Source of the DNA: an uncultured Saprospiraceae bacterium
Lineage (GTDB): Bacteria; Bacteroidota; Bacteroidia; Chitinophagales; Saprospiraceae
DNA length: 32,126 bases
Assembly (NCBI GenBank): GCA_905480595.1
Contig: CAJQQY010000098.1
Span: 1-32,126, forward strand
Direction of reading: 5' to 3'
Part shown: in pieces, positions 1 to 7,551 of the stretch
Layout of the letters: every line of letters begins with the position of its first letter
Numbering within the stretch: the first letter of the stretch is position 1
The notes under the pieces: generated by a model
What the model saw: only the letters and a program-made list of their open reading frames with translations
Told to the model about the DNA's origin: nothing
Database searches by the model: none
Made by a program: the position numbers and the translations under genes

Positions 1-800
1 TTGAAATTTTGATTTTGGATGAAGCGGATCATATGTTGGATTTGGGTTTCATTGGAGACATTCAAGATTTGATGAGACATTTACCAAAAAAAAGACAGAC
101 ACTTTTCTTCTCAGCTACCATTAATCAAAAAATCAAAAAATTAGCTTACTCGCTAGTCACCAATGCGATTCGAATTCAAATTTCTCCAAAAAATCCTGTG
201 GCAAAAAATGTCAATCACAAAGTGATTTTTGTCTCAATGGATGATAAAAGATTTTTTCTAGAAAGAATTGTCAAAGAAAATGAAGAGAGTAAAATTTTAG
301 TTTTTGTGCGAACAAAGGTTCGCGCTGAGCGTGTAAAAAAAGCCATGGGACGTGTTGCAATTGAAAGCATTACCATCCACGGAGATAAAGATCAGCGGGA
401 TAGAAATTTAGTCATGAATCAATTCAAATCTGGTGAGGTGAAATTGCTAATTGCAACTGATGTCAGCGCTCGAGGAATTGATATTCCAGATGTCGATATA
501 GTCATCAATTATGATTTGCCAGACAAAGATGAAAATTATGTGCACAGAGTAGGTCGAACTGGTCGAGGAAAAAACAAAGGAAATGCCTATTCATTTTGCA
601 GCAAAGAGGAAGAAGAAATTCTCGTTGAAATTCAAGATTTTTTAGGAGAGAAAATTGAAGTTTTGGATATAGGGAAAAAAGAATATTTTGAGACGATTGA
701 TTTTTCTAATGACACTTCTGGTGATATAAAATCCATGCTGAAAGAAATAGAGGAACATGAAAAATCCAGTCGAAAAAAACATAAAAAGAAAAAACGCTAA
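1..800 (+). CDS. DEAD-box RNA helicase, 3' part (5' end outside window)
   Basis: ATP-dependent RNA helicase of the DEAD-box superfamily 2, probably acting in ribosome assembly or mRNA turnover in the cytoplasm. The reading frame is open from base 3, so the Q motif and Walker A lie upstream of the window. What remains starts just before motif II (LDEADHML). It continues with motif III (FFSAT), motif IV region (ILVFVRTK), motif V (ATDVSARGIDIPDV) and motif VI (HRVGRTGRG), which together form the complete helicase C-terminal RecA-like domain. The tail is lysine-rich (ends KKHKKKKR), as in RhlE-type enzymes, and probably contacts RNA. Assignment to the family is secure. The RhlE subgroup is inferred from the short basic tail and cannot be confirmed without the N-terminal half. 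The apparent TTG start at base 9 is an internal leucine codon, not a real start. Confidence 0.95.
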   Translation, partial: EILILDEADHMLDLGFIGDIQDLMRHLPKKRQTLFFSATINQKIKKLAYSLVTNAIRIQISPKNPVAKNVNHKVIFVSMDDKRFFLERIVKENEESKILVFVRTKVRAERVKKAMGRVAIESITIHGDKDQRDRNLVMNQFKSGEVKLLIATDVSARGIDIPDVDIVINYDLPDKDENYVHRVGRTGRGKNKGNAYSFCSKEEEEILVEIQDFLGEKIEVLDIGKKEYFETIDFSNDTSGDIKSMLKEIEEHEKSSRKKHKKKKR

Positions 801-873
801 CAAAAATTAACTATAGGTTTTAAATATCTGTTAAGTTGTGGTTGATTTTTGGGAAAACAGATACTGACTTATA

Positions 874-897
874 TTTTAGTGATATCTTTCACTAAAA
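874..897. other. 9-bp inverted repeat just upstream of the 907 gene
   Basis: TTTTAGTGA (874-882) and TCACTAAAA (889-897) form a perfect dyad with a 6-base spacer, ending 9 bases before the ATG at 907. It could be an operator or a 5'-UTR hairpin. It could also end helicase transcription, but no T-run follows it. Function is inferred only. Confidence 0.4.
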
Positions 898-906
898 ACC
901 CTAGTT

Positions 907-1572
907 ATGAAAAATATTTGCTTCCTGATTTTTCTATTTTTATCTCTTCAATCTTTCAGCCAAACCGAGAAACATTCCCTCAAAGTTGGCTTCTTAACTG
1001 GAGGAACTACTCATTTAGGTGCATCAGGTTTGGGGTATCATGCACAATACGATTATCATATTTTTGATAAATATTCAGTATCATTTAGTTTTGGGCAACT
1101 ACATGGAAAGGATACGCGTCAAGGAAGATCTCGAGGTAATACAGGAACTATATCTTGGGATAATTCATATGAACTACATTCAACCGAGGGATACAATTTT
1201 GTGGAAATAACAGGACTTTATTCTTACACAGAACGATGGCGGATGATTGATTTAAAAGTGGGTGGAGGAATAACCTTTTTGTCTAATTGGTTAAACTATG
1301 ATAAAGATGTTGACATCTTACGAGGAGTAATTGTTGCAGGTGAAAAAGCAAGAAGAAGAGATAATGTAAGCATGATCCATGTAGTTTTGGATAACGACTT
1401 TAAATTGACCGATCAACTATTTATCAATTGGAAATTCATTTTTCGAAAAGCCATCAACGATCAAGAACCATTTGAAATAGTTACCACTTATGGTGGAACT
1501 GGAACTATAACTTCAACCTCTGAAGTAGATATTCTTGGTGCAATGGTGATTGGTTTAGGCTATCGTTTTTAA
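907..1572 (+). CDS. predicted outer-membrane beta-barrel protein, unknown function
   Basis: A 221-residue exported protein that I cannot place in a named family. The N-terminus is a typical Sec signal peptide (about residues 1-19, a hydrophobic run ending LQSFSQ). The mature part has alternating hydrophobic and polar residues and many glycine/aromatic turns, as expected of short beta-strands. It ends in GLGYRF, with the terminal aromatic residue typical of outer-membrane barrels recognised by the BAM machinery. The start chosen is the ATG that begins the signal peptide; an overlapping frame upstream has no such signal. It is transcribed alone, following the helicase after about 106 bases and ending at a strong hairpin shared with the convergent gene. 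Role unknown; a small porin-like or structural outer-membrane protein is the best guess. Confidence 0.75.
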   Translation: MKNICFLIFLFLSLQSFSQTEKHSLKVGFLTGGTTHLGASGLGYHAQYDYHIFDKYSVSFSFGQLHGKDTRQGRSRGNTGTISWDNSYELHSTEGYNFVEITGLYSYTERWRMIDLKVGGGITFLSNWLNYDKDVDILRGVIVAGEKARRRDNVSMIHVVLDNDFKLTDQLFINWKFIFRKAINDQEPFEIVTTYGGTGTITSTSEVDILGAMVIGLGYRF

Positions 1573-1576
1573 AATA

Positions 1577-1613
1577 AAAAAGCCTAACAAAAATATTTTT
1601 CGTTAGGCTTTTT
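1577..1613. terminator. bidirectional intrinsic terminator
   Basis: A perfect 12-bp stem (arm 1577-1588 with core GCCTAAC, arm 1602-1613 with core GTTAGGC) flanked by an A-run and a T-run. It lies between the convergent genes ending at 1572 and 1634 and can serve both. Confidence 0.85.
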
Positions 1614-1633
1614 CAATTTTTATAATAGTCGAA

Positions 1634-2344
1634 TTATTTTTTGCAAGCGTCATTATAAGCAAAAACTGTTTTTTCAAACTGTGACCATTTTGCTTTTCCA
1701 TATATTTTCTTCACTTCTTTGCAGTCGCCAAAAATTTCTTTAAACTGTTTCTTATAAGATTTTTTTGTCAACTTAAATGCTACACCATCATCAATTCTAA
1801 TATAGTAAGATTTATCTTTTCCACCAGCGACTTGAATACCAGCTACTCCGATTCCTGCTGTTTCTCCAGCAAATGGATTATGGTACACTTTGATTCGGCT
1901 ACAAGTTCCTGGATTTAATAATTGCATCAACAAAACCCTCTTTTTCTTTTTAACTTTTACCTCTGATTTTTCAAAATAAGCATAGCCTTCTTTGATTCTA
2001 TCTAAGTCATAAAGTCCTGCATCCCATTGAGTTGCATCAGTAATGAAATCATCGAATTTCATGAATTTATCCCAACCACTTTGAGGGAAATAAACATAGT
2101 TGATATCTTCGATTGGCATTTCCATTTTGTCTCCATCTTCATTTTTAATTTTCACTTTTTTAATCAAACCTTTTTTTCGATTTAATTTTTTTACTGTCCC
2201 TTGCATCTCAGATCCATCTTCCTTAGTGATATAAGTAGCCTTTTTGTGAGAAACAGATTCGAAAGGTTTTAAGAATTTTTGAGCTTGTACTGAAAAACTT
2301 ATCAGGAAGCTTAAAAGTAGGACGAACGAAGTTATTTTTTTCAT
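1634..2344 (-). CDS. secreted protein of unknown function
   Basis: A 236-residue protein with a clear Sec signal peptide (residues 1-22, ending SVQAQ), so it is periplasmic or extracellular. No lipobox, membrane segment or T9SS sorting tail is visible. The mature part is lysine-rich with a short glycine-rich hydrophobic stretch near residues 155-165 (AGIGVAGIQVAGG). The last ~40 residues carry two cysteines in a pattern (F-x3-F-x-D-C ... Y-x2-A-C) that I have seen at the ends of other uncharacterised Bacteroidota secreted proteins. It is divergent from the WG-repeat gene and convergent with the barrel gene at 907. No function can be assigned. Confidence 0.7.
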   Translation of the reverse strand: MKKITSFVLLLSFLISFSVQAQKFLKPFESVSHKKATYITKEDGSEMQGTVKKLNRKKGLIKKVKIKNEDGDKMEMPIEDINYVYFPQSGWDKFMKFDDFITDATQWDAGLYDLDRIKEGYAYFEKSEVKVKKKKRVLLMQLLNPGTCSRIKVYHNPFAGETAGIGVAGIQVAGGKDKSYYIRIDDGVAFKLTKKSYKKQFKEIFGDCKEVKKIYGKAKWSQFEKTVFAYNDACKK

Positions 2345-2431
2345 GTTATTTTATTTTTTGAATTTAAAAAAAAACGAAAGTACAATTTAATTTAACTAAA
2401 AAAGAAAGGTCTTCCATAGTAGAAATTAATG

Positions 2432-2463
2432 GGTACTTGTTAATTTTGAAATATTAAAGTACC
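2432..2463 (+). promoter_or_regulatory. candidate promoter flanked by a GGTACT/AGTACC dyad
   Basis: TAATTTTG at 2441-2448 fits the Bacteroidota -7 consensus TAnnTTTG and would start transcription about 24 bases before the ATG at 2477. It sits between GGTACT (2432-2437) and AGTACC (2458-2463), a perfect 6-bp dyad with a 20-base spacer, an arrangement suited to a repressor that covers the promoter. No clear -33 TTG is at the expected distance. Confidence 0.4.
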
Positions 2464-2476
2464 AATTTTTGTCAGA

Positions 2477-4687
2477 ATGCATTTAAGAAAAAAATCAATA
2501 CTATTTATATTTCTCCTTGCTCAAATTTTCATTTTGAATGCTCAACAGCTTGAGGAAGTTAAACCTGTTTATGGCTCTGTGGAAATTGCCCTAGAGCCGT
2601 GGAAAGCATCTTACCCAAAAGAGTTACCTCCAAAGGAAGTTTTAAATCATATTGACACTATTCGGCCAGGACTTTATCGGTCGAGTGTGGGGCGAAATTT
2701 CGGGTATTTTACAAACGAATATTATCAAGGTTTTTTTACAGATACCGAGACGATCATTCCTTTTGAATATTATTCTTTACCGAGAGAGTACAGCAATTAT
2801 ATGATTGTGAAAAATCAAAAAGCAGGAGTGATTGACAGTTTGAATAATTTTATTATTCCGATGATTTATAGTTCGATTTCTCCATTGAATCAAGAAATTC
2901 CCTTGATGGAAAATAAATACTTGAAAGCATGGATGGGGCGAAAAATGGGTTTACTGAATTTTGCTGGTGAGGTACAAATTCCTATTGAATATAAAAGTAT
3001 TAAAGAAGTAAGTTCTGATCTTTTTGTGATTCAAAATGCCGAAGAGAAATTTGGGATAGCAAATTTAAAAAACAATACATTTACAAATTGCAAATACAAT
3101 GATGGGATTAAATTTTTCAATAAAAAATTCTTAAGGGTTGGAGTGAAATTAATAAAAGATAACCGAGTAAATCGAAAGTTTGGTTGCATAGATTTGCAAG
3201 GAATAGAAATCGCAAAACCTATTTATAGAAAAATTGAATTGTCTACCGATGAAAATTATATCATTGCTTACGATGGACAAAATTCTAAAATGTTTAATCC
3301 CCAAGGAGAAGTAGTTTATCAAAAGGATAGTGTTGAAATTAAGAATTTAGTAAAAGGTATTTATACGTTCAATGTTTCAAGAAAGCAATTTGTCATTCGG
3401 AATAATTTTAAAGAAACGCTCGAGTTAAAAGATCAAGCAATGAAAACTTTAACCCCTGATTTTTATCTTGATACGAAAATTTTTAAGCATAGGAGTAGAT
3501 GGTTGTCTACGAAAATTACAGGGGTGAAAAATTATTTAGGTAAAGAGATTTTACCTGTTGAGTTTGATGAAATTATTTATGCTAATGACAATTTATTTTT
3601 TGCCAACAAAAAAGGCCAACCGCTTTTTTCAGCCTACAATCAGGAAGGAGAAATAATTACACTACCTATTTATTCGCATGTAAAAATTAATAAAAGGAAT
3701 GTGGTTGTTCGAAAACCAAATGCCTTTAAGTTTGCGATGGTCAATCAGGCTGGAAAAGAAATCACTCCTTTTATTTATGATGAAATCACATTTAAAAGAA
3801 ATAATGCAAGAAAGACTACTGAGATATTGGCAAAGAAAAATGGTGAAATAATTGTGTTGGATCCTAATGGAAAAGAAATTGCAACCAAGGAAAAACCAGA
3901 GAATTATCGTTATGATTTTTACGGAGAGCGATTCGATAAATCAAATGTGACTGCTAGTCGGTATTTAAAAGGAAATCGATATCGGCATATTTTAGAAAAT
4001 GACTTTTTGATTCAATACAAGTTCAATGGAGACTCGACGGGGCAAAAAATTATTTATACAAAAAACAAAAAAGGAAATGAGGTAACGATTGAAATTCCTT
4101 TTTTTGTAACGGTTTCCAGTCGAGTTGTTGCGAGTAAGAAAAAAATGATCTGGTTGTTTTTTGACAATGAGAAAATCAAAGGAAATGGCTCTACATCTAT
4201 ATTGAAAAAACTTCGAAAGCAAGGACTTTTAGAGGAAATGGAATTTTATCCAATTGAGTATAATGTGTTAGATCACACAATTTCCTCTACCGAAATTTCC
4301 ACTTCCCAAATTGATTTTCAAAATGCGAGTTTAGAAGAAAAACAAAAATTAAGAGCCCTTTTAGAAATTCAAAGTAGGTTAGAAGATGGGAAGGTTTATC
4401 AACCACTTCACCAAGAAGAATCTCCAAAGGTTTGGATTGATTTAGAAACACAATTATGTTATTTGATAAATTTAAAATCGACAAAACTACAATTTAGTAA
4501 AGTGTATTTTCAGGAGGGAAAGTGGTACTTAGGAAGTTCTGATAGTGAAGATCCAGTCATTGAAAAACATGATTCATTTCTACTTTTTAATAATATTAAT
4601 TATCGTAATAAGGAGCAAAAGATAGTCAATGGGACGCTTAAGTTTAATTTTAAAGAAAATTCCCAATACTCCCATTTATTGCATTGA
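2477..4687 (+). CDS. secreted WG-repeat protein
   Basis: A 736-residue exported protein with WG (KWG)-type repeats, short beta-structured units of the form G-x-ID-x2-G-x2-I-P-x2-Y-x2-I. The signal peptide spans about residues 1-23 (hydrophobic core ending FILNAQ). Recognisable units include AGVIDSLNNFIIPMIYSSI, GLLNFAGEVQIPIEYKSI, FGCIDLQGIEIAKPIYRKI and FAMVNQAGKEITPFIYDEI. They extend over roughly residues 110-470, with more degenerate ones between. The C-terminal ~250 residues lack the pattern and are unassigned. WG-repeat proteins are common in Bacteroidota and are thought to be binding or scaffold proteins, without known catalysis. No C-terminal sorting domain is visible, so it may stay in the periplasm. 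Transcribed alone; the next gene begins 86 bases downstream in the same direction. Confidence 0.8.
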   Translation: MHLRKKSILFIFLLAQIFILNAQQLEEVKPVYGSVEIALEPWKASYPKELPPKEVLNHIDTIRPGLYRSSVGRNFGYFTNEYYQGFFTDTETIIPFEYYSLPREYSNYMIVKNQKAGVIDSLNNFIIPMIYSSISPLNQEIPLMENKYLKAWMGRKMGLLNFAGEVQIPIEYKSIKEVSSDLFVIQNAEEKFGIANLKNNTFTNCKYNDGIKFFNKKFLRVGVKLIKDNRVNRKFGCIDLQGIEIAKPIYRKIELSTDENYIIAYDGQNSKMFNPQGEVVYQKDSVEIKNLVKGIYTFNVSRKQFVIRNNFKETLELKDQAMKTLTPDFYLDTKIFKHRSRWLSTKITGVKNYLGKEILPVEFDEIIYANDNLFFANKKGQPLFSAYNQEGEIITLPIYSHVKINKRNVVVRKPNAFKFAMVNQAGKEITPFIYDEITFKRNNARKTTEILAKKNGEIIVLDPNGKEIATKEKPENYRYDFYGERFDKSNVTASRYLKGNRYRHILENDFLIQYKFNGDSTGQKIIYTKNKKGNEVTIEIPFFVTVSSRVVASKKKMIWLFFDNEKIKGNGSTSILKKLRKQGLLEEMEFYPIEYNVLDHTISSTEISTSQIDFQNASLEEKQKLRALLEIQSRLEDGKVYQPLHQEESPKVWIDLETQLCYLINLKSTKLQFSKVYFQEGKWYLGSSDSEDPVIEKHDSFLLFNNINYRNKEQKIVNGTLKFNFKENSQYSHLLH

Positions 4688-4773
4688 GTAGAATGAATTA
4701 TTAGTTATCATTTTTCATTTCAATCGATGATTTTTATTTTCTATCTTGGAAAAAATAAAACATCAAAACGAAA

Positions 4774-6183
4774 ATGAAAAATCAAAATCTTACCTATTGG
4801 GTGATCACCGTTGCCCTCGCTGGATTCTTATTCGGTTTCGATACCATTGTAATTTCAGGAGCAGATTTACCTGTTCAAAAACTTTGGGGCGATGATTATC
4901 CTTGTGTCCGATTTCTTGAAATACTGATGCCCTTTTCTGATAGTTGTGCAGATCGGTTTCATGGATTTTTTATCATGTCGATGGCACTTTGGGGAACGGT
5001 TTTCGGAGCATTGTTTGGCGGAGTTCCCTGTGATAAATTTGGAAGAAAAAGAACACTTTTTTGGATTGGAGTTTTATATCTAGTTTCAGCCATTGGTTCG
5101 GGGATGGCTTCTGATCCATTTATGTTTTCTTTTTTTAGGTTTATTGGAGGAGTAGGAGTGGGCGCTTCATCGGTTGCTGCGCCAATTTATATTTCAGAAA
5201 TTGCACCCGCCGAAGATCGAGGAAGGTTAGTGGCTACGTATCAATTTAATATCGTCTTCGGAATCTTGATCGCCTTCTTTTCTAATTATTTGATTGGACA
5301 ATATATGGGAGAAGTAGCTTGGCGATGGATGCTTGGAATTGAAGCTTTACCTGCTTTGGCTTATTGTATTATGGTTTTGGGAGTGCCGAATAGTCCACGT
5401 TGGTTATTGTTGAAAAAAGGAGATGAAGTAGGCGCAAGAGCATTGTTAGGGAAACTTGATCCTCTTGGAAATATCAATGAAAAAGTTGCCGCAATTAGAG
5501 CCTCTGTTCAGGAAAAAGTAAAATCAAATTTCTTTTCCACAAAATATAGTAAGCCAATTATGCTAGCATTTTTGTTGGCATTTTTTAATCAAGTTTCAGG
5601 GATTAATTTCGTTTTATATTATGCCCCTCGGATTTTTGAAAGCGCAGGAATTGATCAAAGTAATACATTGCTCGCCTCGATTCCGATAGGTGTGGTGAAT
5701 TTAGTATTCACTTTGTTAGGTATGTATTTGATTGATCGACTTGGTCGCAAGCAATTAATGTTGATTGGTTCGGTTGGATATATTCTTACATTGCTTGGTG
5801 TGGCTTGGTCATTTTCAACAGGAGCGACGGGGGTGATTGTTGTAGGATTTGTAACTGCGTTTGTAGGAGCACATGCGATTGGACAAGGTGCGGTGATTTG
5901 GGTTTTCATATCCGAAATTTTCCCCAACACAGTTCGAGCGAATGGAATGTCATTTGGAACAGGAACACATTGGGTGATGGCTGCTTTAATTACGATGATG
6001 ACCCCTGCGGTTTTAGCAGCATTTTCTACTGTTTCGATTTTCTTATTTTTTGCAGGGATGATGGTATTGCAATTGTTGTGGGTGATATTTTTTATGCCAG
6101 AAACGAAAGGAGTTTCGTTGGAAGATTTGCAAAGAAAATTGATGGGAGAAACTGTTAATGATTCCTCCAATAGAAAGAATTAA
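4774..6183 (+). CDS. sugar porter family MFS transporter
   Basis: A 469-residue inner-membrane transporter of the major facilitator superfamily, sugar porter family (XylE/GalP/GLUT relatives), probably a proton-coupled monosaccharide importer. Twelve hydrophobic segments are visible. Signature motifs are present: the loop 2-3 motif GGVPCDKFGRKRT, PNSPRWLL after TM6 (usually PESPRWL), its repeat DRLGRKQL in the C-half, GQGAVIWVFISEIFP in the TM10-11 region, and PETKG near the C-terminus. The loop between TM1 and TM2 is longer than in most bacterial members and holds two cysteines near residues 48-60, so a periplasmic disulfide is possible. Substrate cannot be read from sequence. There is no sugar-catabolic operon around it, so it looks like a single-gene unit ending at the terminator just downstream. 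Confidence 0.93.
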   Translation: MKNQNLTYWVITVALAGFLFGFDTIVISGADLPVQKLWGDDYPCVRFLEILMPFSDSCADRFHGFFIMSMALWGTVFGALFGGVPCDKFGRKRTLFWIGVLYLVSAIGSGMASDPFMFSFFRFIGGVGVGASSVAAPIYISEIAPAEDRGRLVATYQFNIVFGILIAFFSNYLIGQYMGEVAWRWMLGIEALPALAYCIMVLGVPNSPRWLLLKKGDEVGARALLGKLDPLGNINEKVAAIRASVQEKVKSNFFSTKYSKPIMLAFLLAFFNQVSGINFVLYYAPRIFESAGIDQSNTLLASIPIGVVNLVFTLLGMYLIDRLGRKQLMLIGSVGYILTLLGVAWSFSTGATGVIVVGFVTAFVGAHAIGQGAVIWVFISEIFPNTVRANGMSFGTGTHWVMAALITMMTPAVLAAFSTVSIFLFFAGMMVLQLLWVIFFMPETKGVSLEDLQRKLMGETVNDSSNRKN

Positions 6184-6218
6184 TAAAATTTAAATATTTG
6201 ACTAAAATAGTTTTTGAT

Positions 6219-6262
6219 AAAAAAGTCCTTCTAAGTTTTTTAAAACCTGGAAGGACTTTTTT
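6219..6262. terminator. intrinsic terminator after the MFS gene
   Basis: A perfect 13-bp stem (6219-6231 and 6250-6262, core GTCCTTC/GAAGGAC) with flanking A- and T-runs. It lies between convergent genes, so it can act on both strands. Confidence 0.85.
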
Positions 6263-6281
6263 AAGTGATAATAGATTTTTC

Positions 6282-6833
6282 TTAATCACATAAATTATCT
6301 AAAAAATCAAACGTTGGAAAATTCGATGCAGCTGGATCGATGTATAAATTCTGCCAGTTTAAATCTCCGTTTTCCAACTCAAAAAATATTTTATAAAATC
6401 CTGCTGAGACATCATTAAAATTTAATGCTATGCTATTATTAAAATCCGTCAACGTAATATCTTTTACTTGTAAATTTTCCAACTCAGCAACAGTATAAGT
6501 CAAATCTTGCGATAGTGTTAGAATATCGGTGGTCGTAGAATCAGTTGCACATGATGTAGGAATTAACCAAATACGAATAATTTTATTAGGACTGTAAATG
6601 AAAGCATTTCCATTGTTTGGATTGGGGTAAGTAGAAATTTCGCCGGGATTATGATTTGGTGATTTCCATCTTCCAAGTGGGGCTCCATTTTCATCGAAAA
6701 AATCTAAACCGGTGACGATGTCTAGTTCTTGATAAATTGGTTCGTCCGTTGGATCATTTTGAGTGTCATCACTTTTGCAACTCACCAAGTTGATTAGAAA
6801 TAAAATATTTAAGAATAAAAGAGTTCTTTTCAT
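6282..6833 (-). CDS. predicted lipoprotein of unknown function
   Basis: A 183-residue exported lipoprotein. The chosen start gives a short signal peptide beginning MKRTLLFLN with a lipobox LVSC, followed by an acidic tether (KSDDTQNDPTDEP), typical of Bacteroidota lipoproteins. An upstream in-frame ATG at 6878 would add 15 residues and overlap the preceding gene by 14 bases; the lipobox spacing favours 6833. The mature domain looks beta-rich and contains a single further cysteine near the middle and one near the C-terminus. It has no recognisable family. It lies 31 bases downstream of the membrane-protein gene at 6865-7455 on the same strand, so the two are probably cotranscribed. Confidence 0.72.
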   Translation of the reverse strand: MKRTLLFLNILFLINLVSCKSDDTQNDPTDEPIYQELDIVTGLDFFDENGAPLGRWKSPNHNPGEISTYPNPNNGNAFIYSPNKIIRIWLIPTSCATDSTTTDILTLSQDLTYTVAELENLQVKDITLTDFNNSIALNFNDVSAGFYKIFFELENGDLNWQNLYIDPAASNFPTFDFLDNLCD

Positions 6834-6864
6834 TTTTCGATTTTTTATTTTTTGATAAAATACT

Positions 6865-7455
6865 TTAAAGAGCATCAATATGTTTTTTTAAATAATCTTC
6901 AAACTCTCTTTTCAAAAGATGAATAAAAATGCCAATCATTGAAAAAATAATGATGCCATAAATTACAAATTGTGGTCTTCCAACTATTTCTCTGAAAGTT
7001 TGATAGAATTCCAATTGGTAAAATTGACCAAGGTTATGGATGGTCGCCAAAATGCTGCCAATAATAATTGAATGAATTAACACATAGCCAGAATGAGCAA
7101 TCAGAATGGATTTGTTTTTAGGGATTTTATAGAATATTTGATGAAATTTATTTGGCTGATTATAATATTGTAATGAAGCGTATTCTATAAAGTTTTTAGG
7201 TTGACCATTTGAGATTTGTCTAGGTTTATACTTAAAACAATAATAGTAAAACATAATTAAGACTATTGAAATCACTATAAAATTGGCAATCAATAATCCA
7301 TTCCATCCTACATCAAAAATTTGAGTAAGTGGGTTAGTTTCATCTGCCATTCCATTTTCTTGGAAAATCCAAAGGCTTGTTGAATAGAAGTCGCAACCTC
7401 TTACAAACAACAGCATAATCGTGAGGAGAATAAATCTTAGTTTCATTGCTTTCAT
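6865..7455 (-). CDS. small integral membrane protein, possibly DUF5658-like
   Basis: A 196-residue protein with four to five hydrophobic segments (about residues 5-20, 50-72, 115-138, 160-182). The first part carries RGCDFYSTSLWIFQ followed by ETNPL and GWNGLL..N. That D-x-x-ST ... E-x-NP ... N pattern is reminiscent of the DUF5658 type of small membrane proteins, but the match is from memory and uncertain. Basic residues cluster in the loop after the second segment. It is the first gene of a probable two-gene unit with the lipoprotein at 6282-6833, which suggests an envelope role for both. Function unknown. Confidence 0.7.
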   Translation of the reverse strand: MKAMKLRFILLTIMLLFVRGCDFYSTSLWIFQENGMADETNPLTQIFDVGWNGLLIANFIVISIVLIMFYYYCFKYKPRQISNGQPKNFIEYASLQYYNQPNKFHQIFYKIPKNKSILIAHSGYVLIHSIIIGSILATIHNLGQFYQLEFYQTFREIVGRPQFVIYGIIIFSMIGIFIHLLKREFEDYLKKHIDAL

Positions 7456-7482
7456 TTTTTTGTAAAATCATTTCTCAAAAAT

Positions 7483-7525
7483 AAAAAATGGCTCCCAAAA
7501 TAAGATAATTGGAAGCCACTTTTAT
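7483..7525 (-). terminator. terminator for the molybdenum hydroxylase genes
   Basis: On the minus strand TGGCTTCC and GGGAGCCA pair (8 bp with one G-T wobble) around a 14-base loop. A run of T follows, about 30 bases past the stop codon of the gene at 7552. Confidence 0.65.
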
Positions 7526-7551
7526 TTTAAAGAATAAAACCGAATTGGATT

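Noticed and set aside
5655-6170. 171-codon open frame on the minus strand inside the MFS transporter gene
   Set aside because: It lies wholly antisense to a well-supported transporter, lacks a promoter and has a composition typical of the complement of hydrophobic codons.
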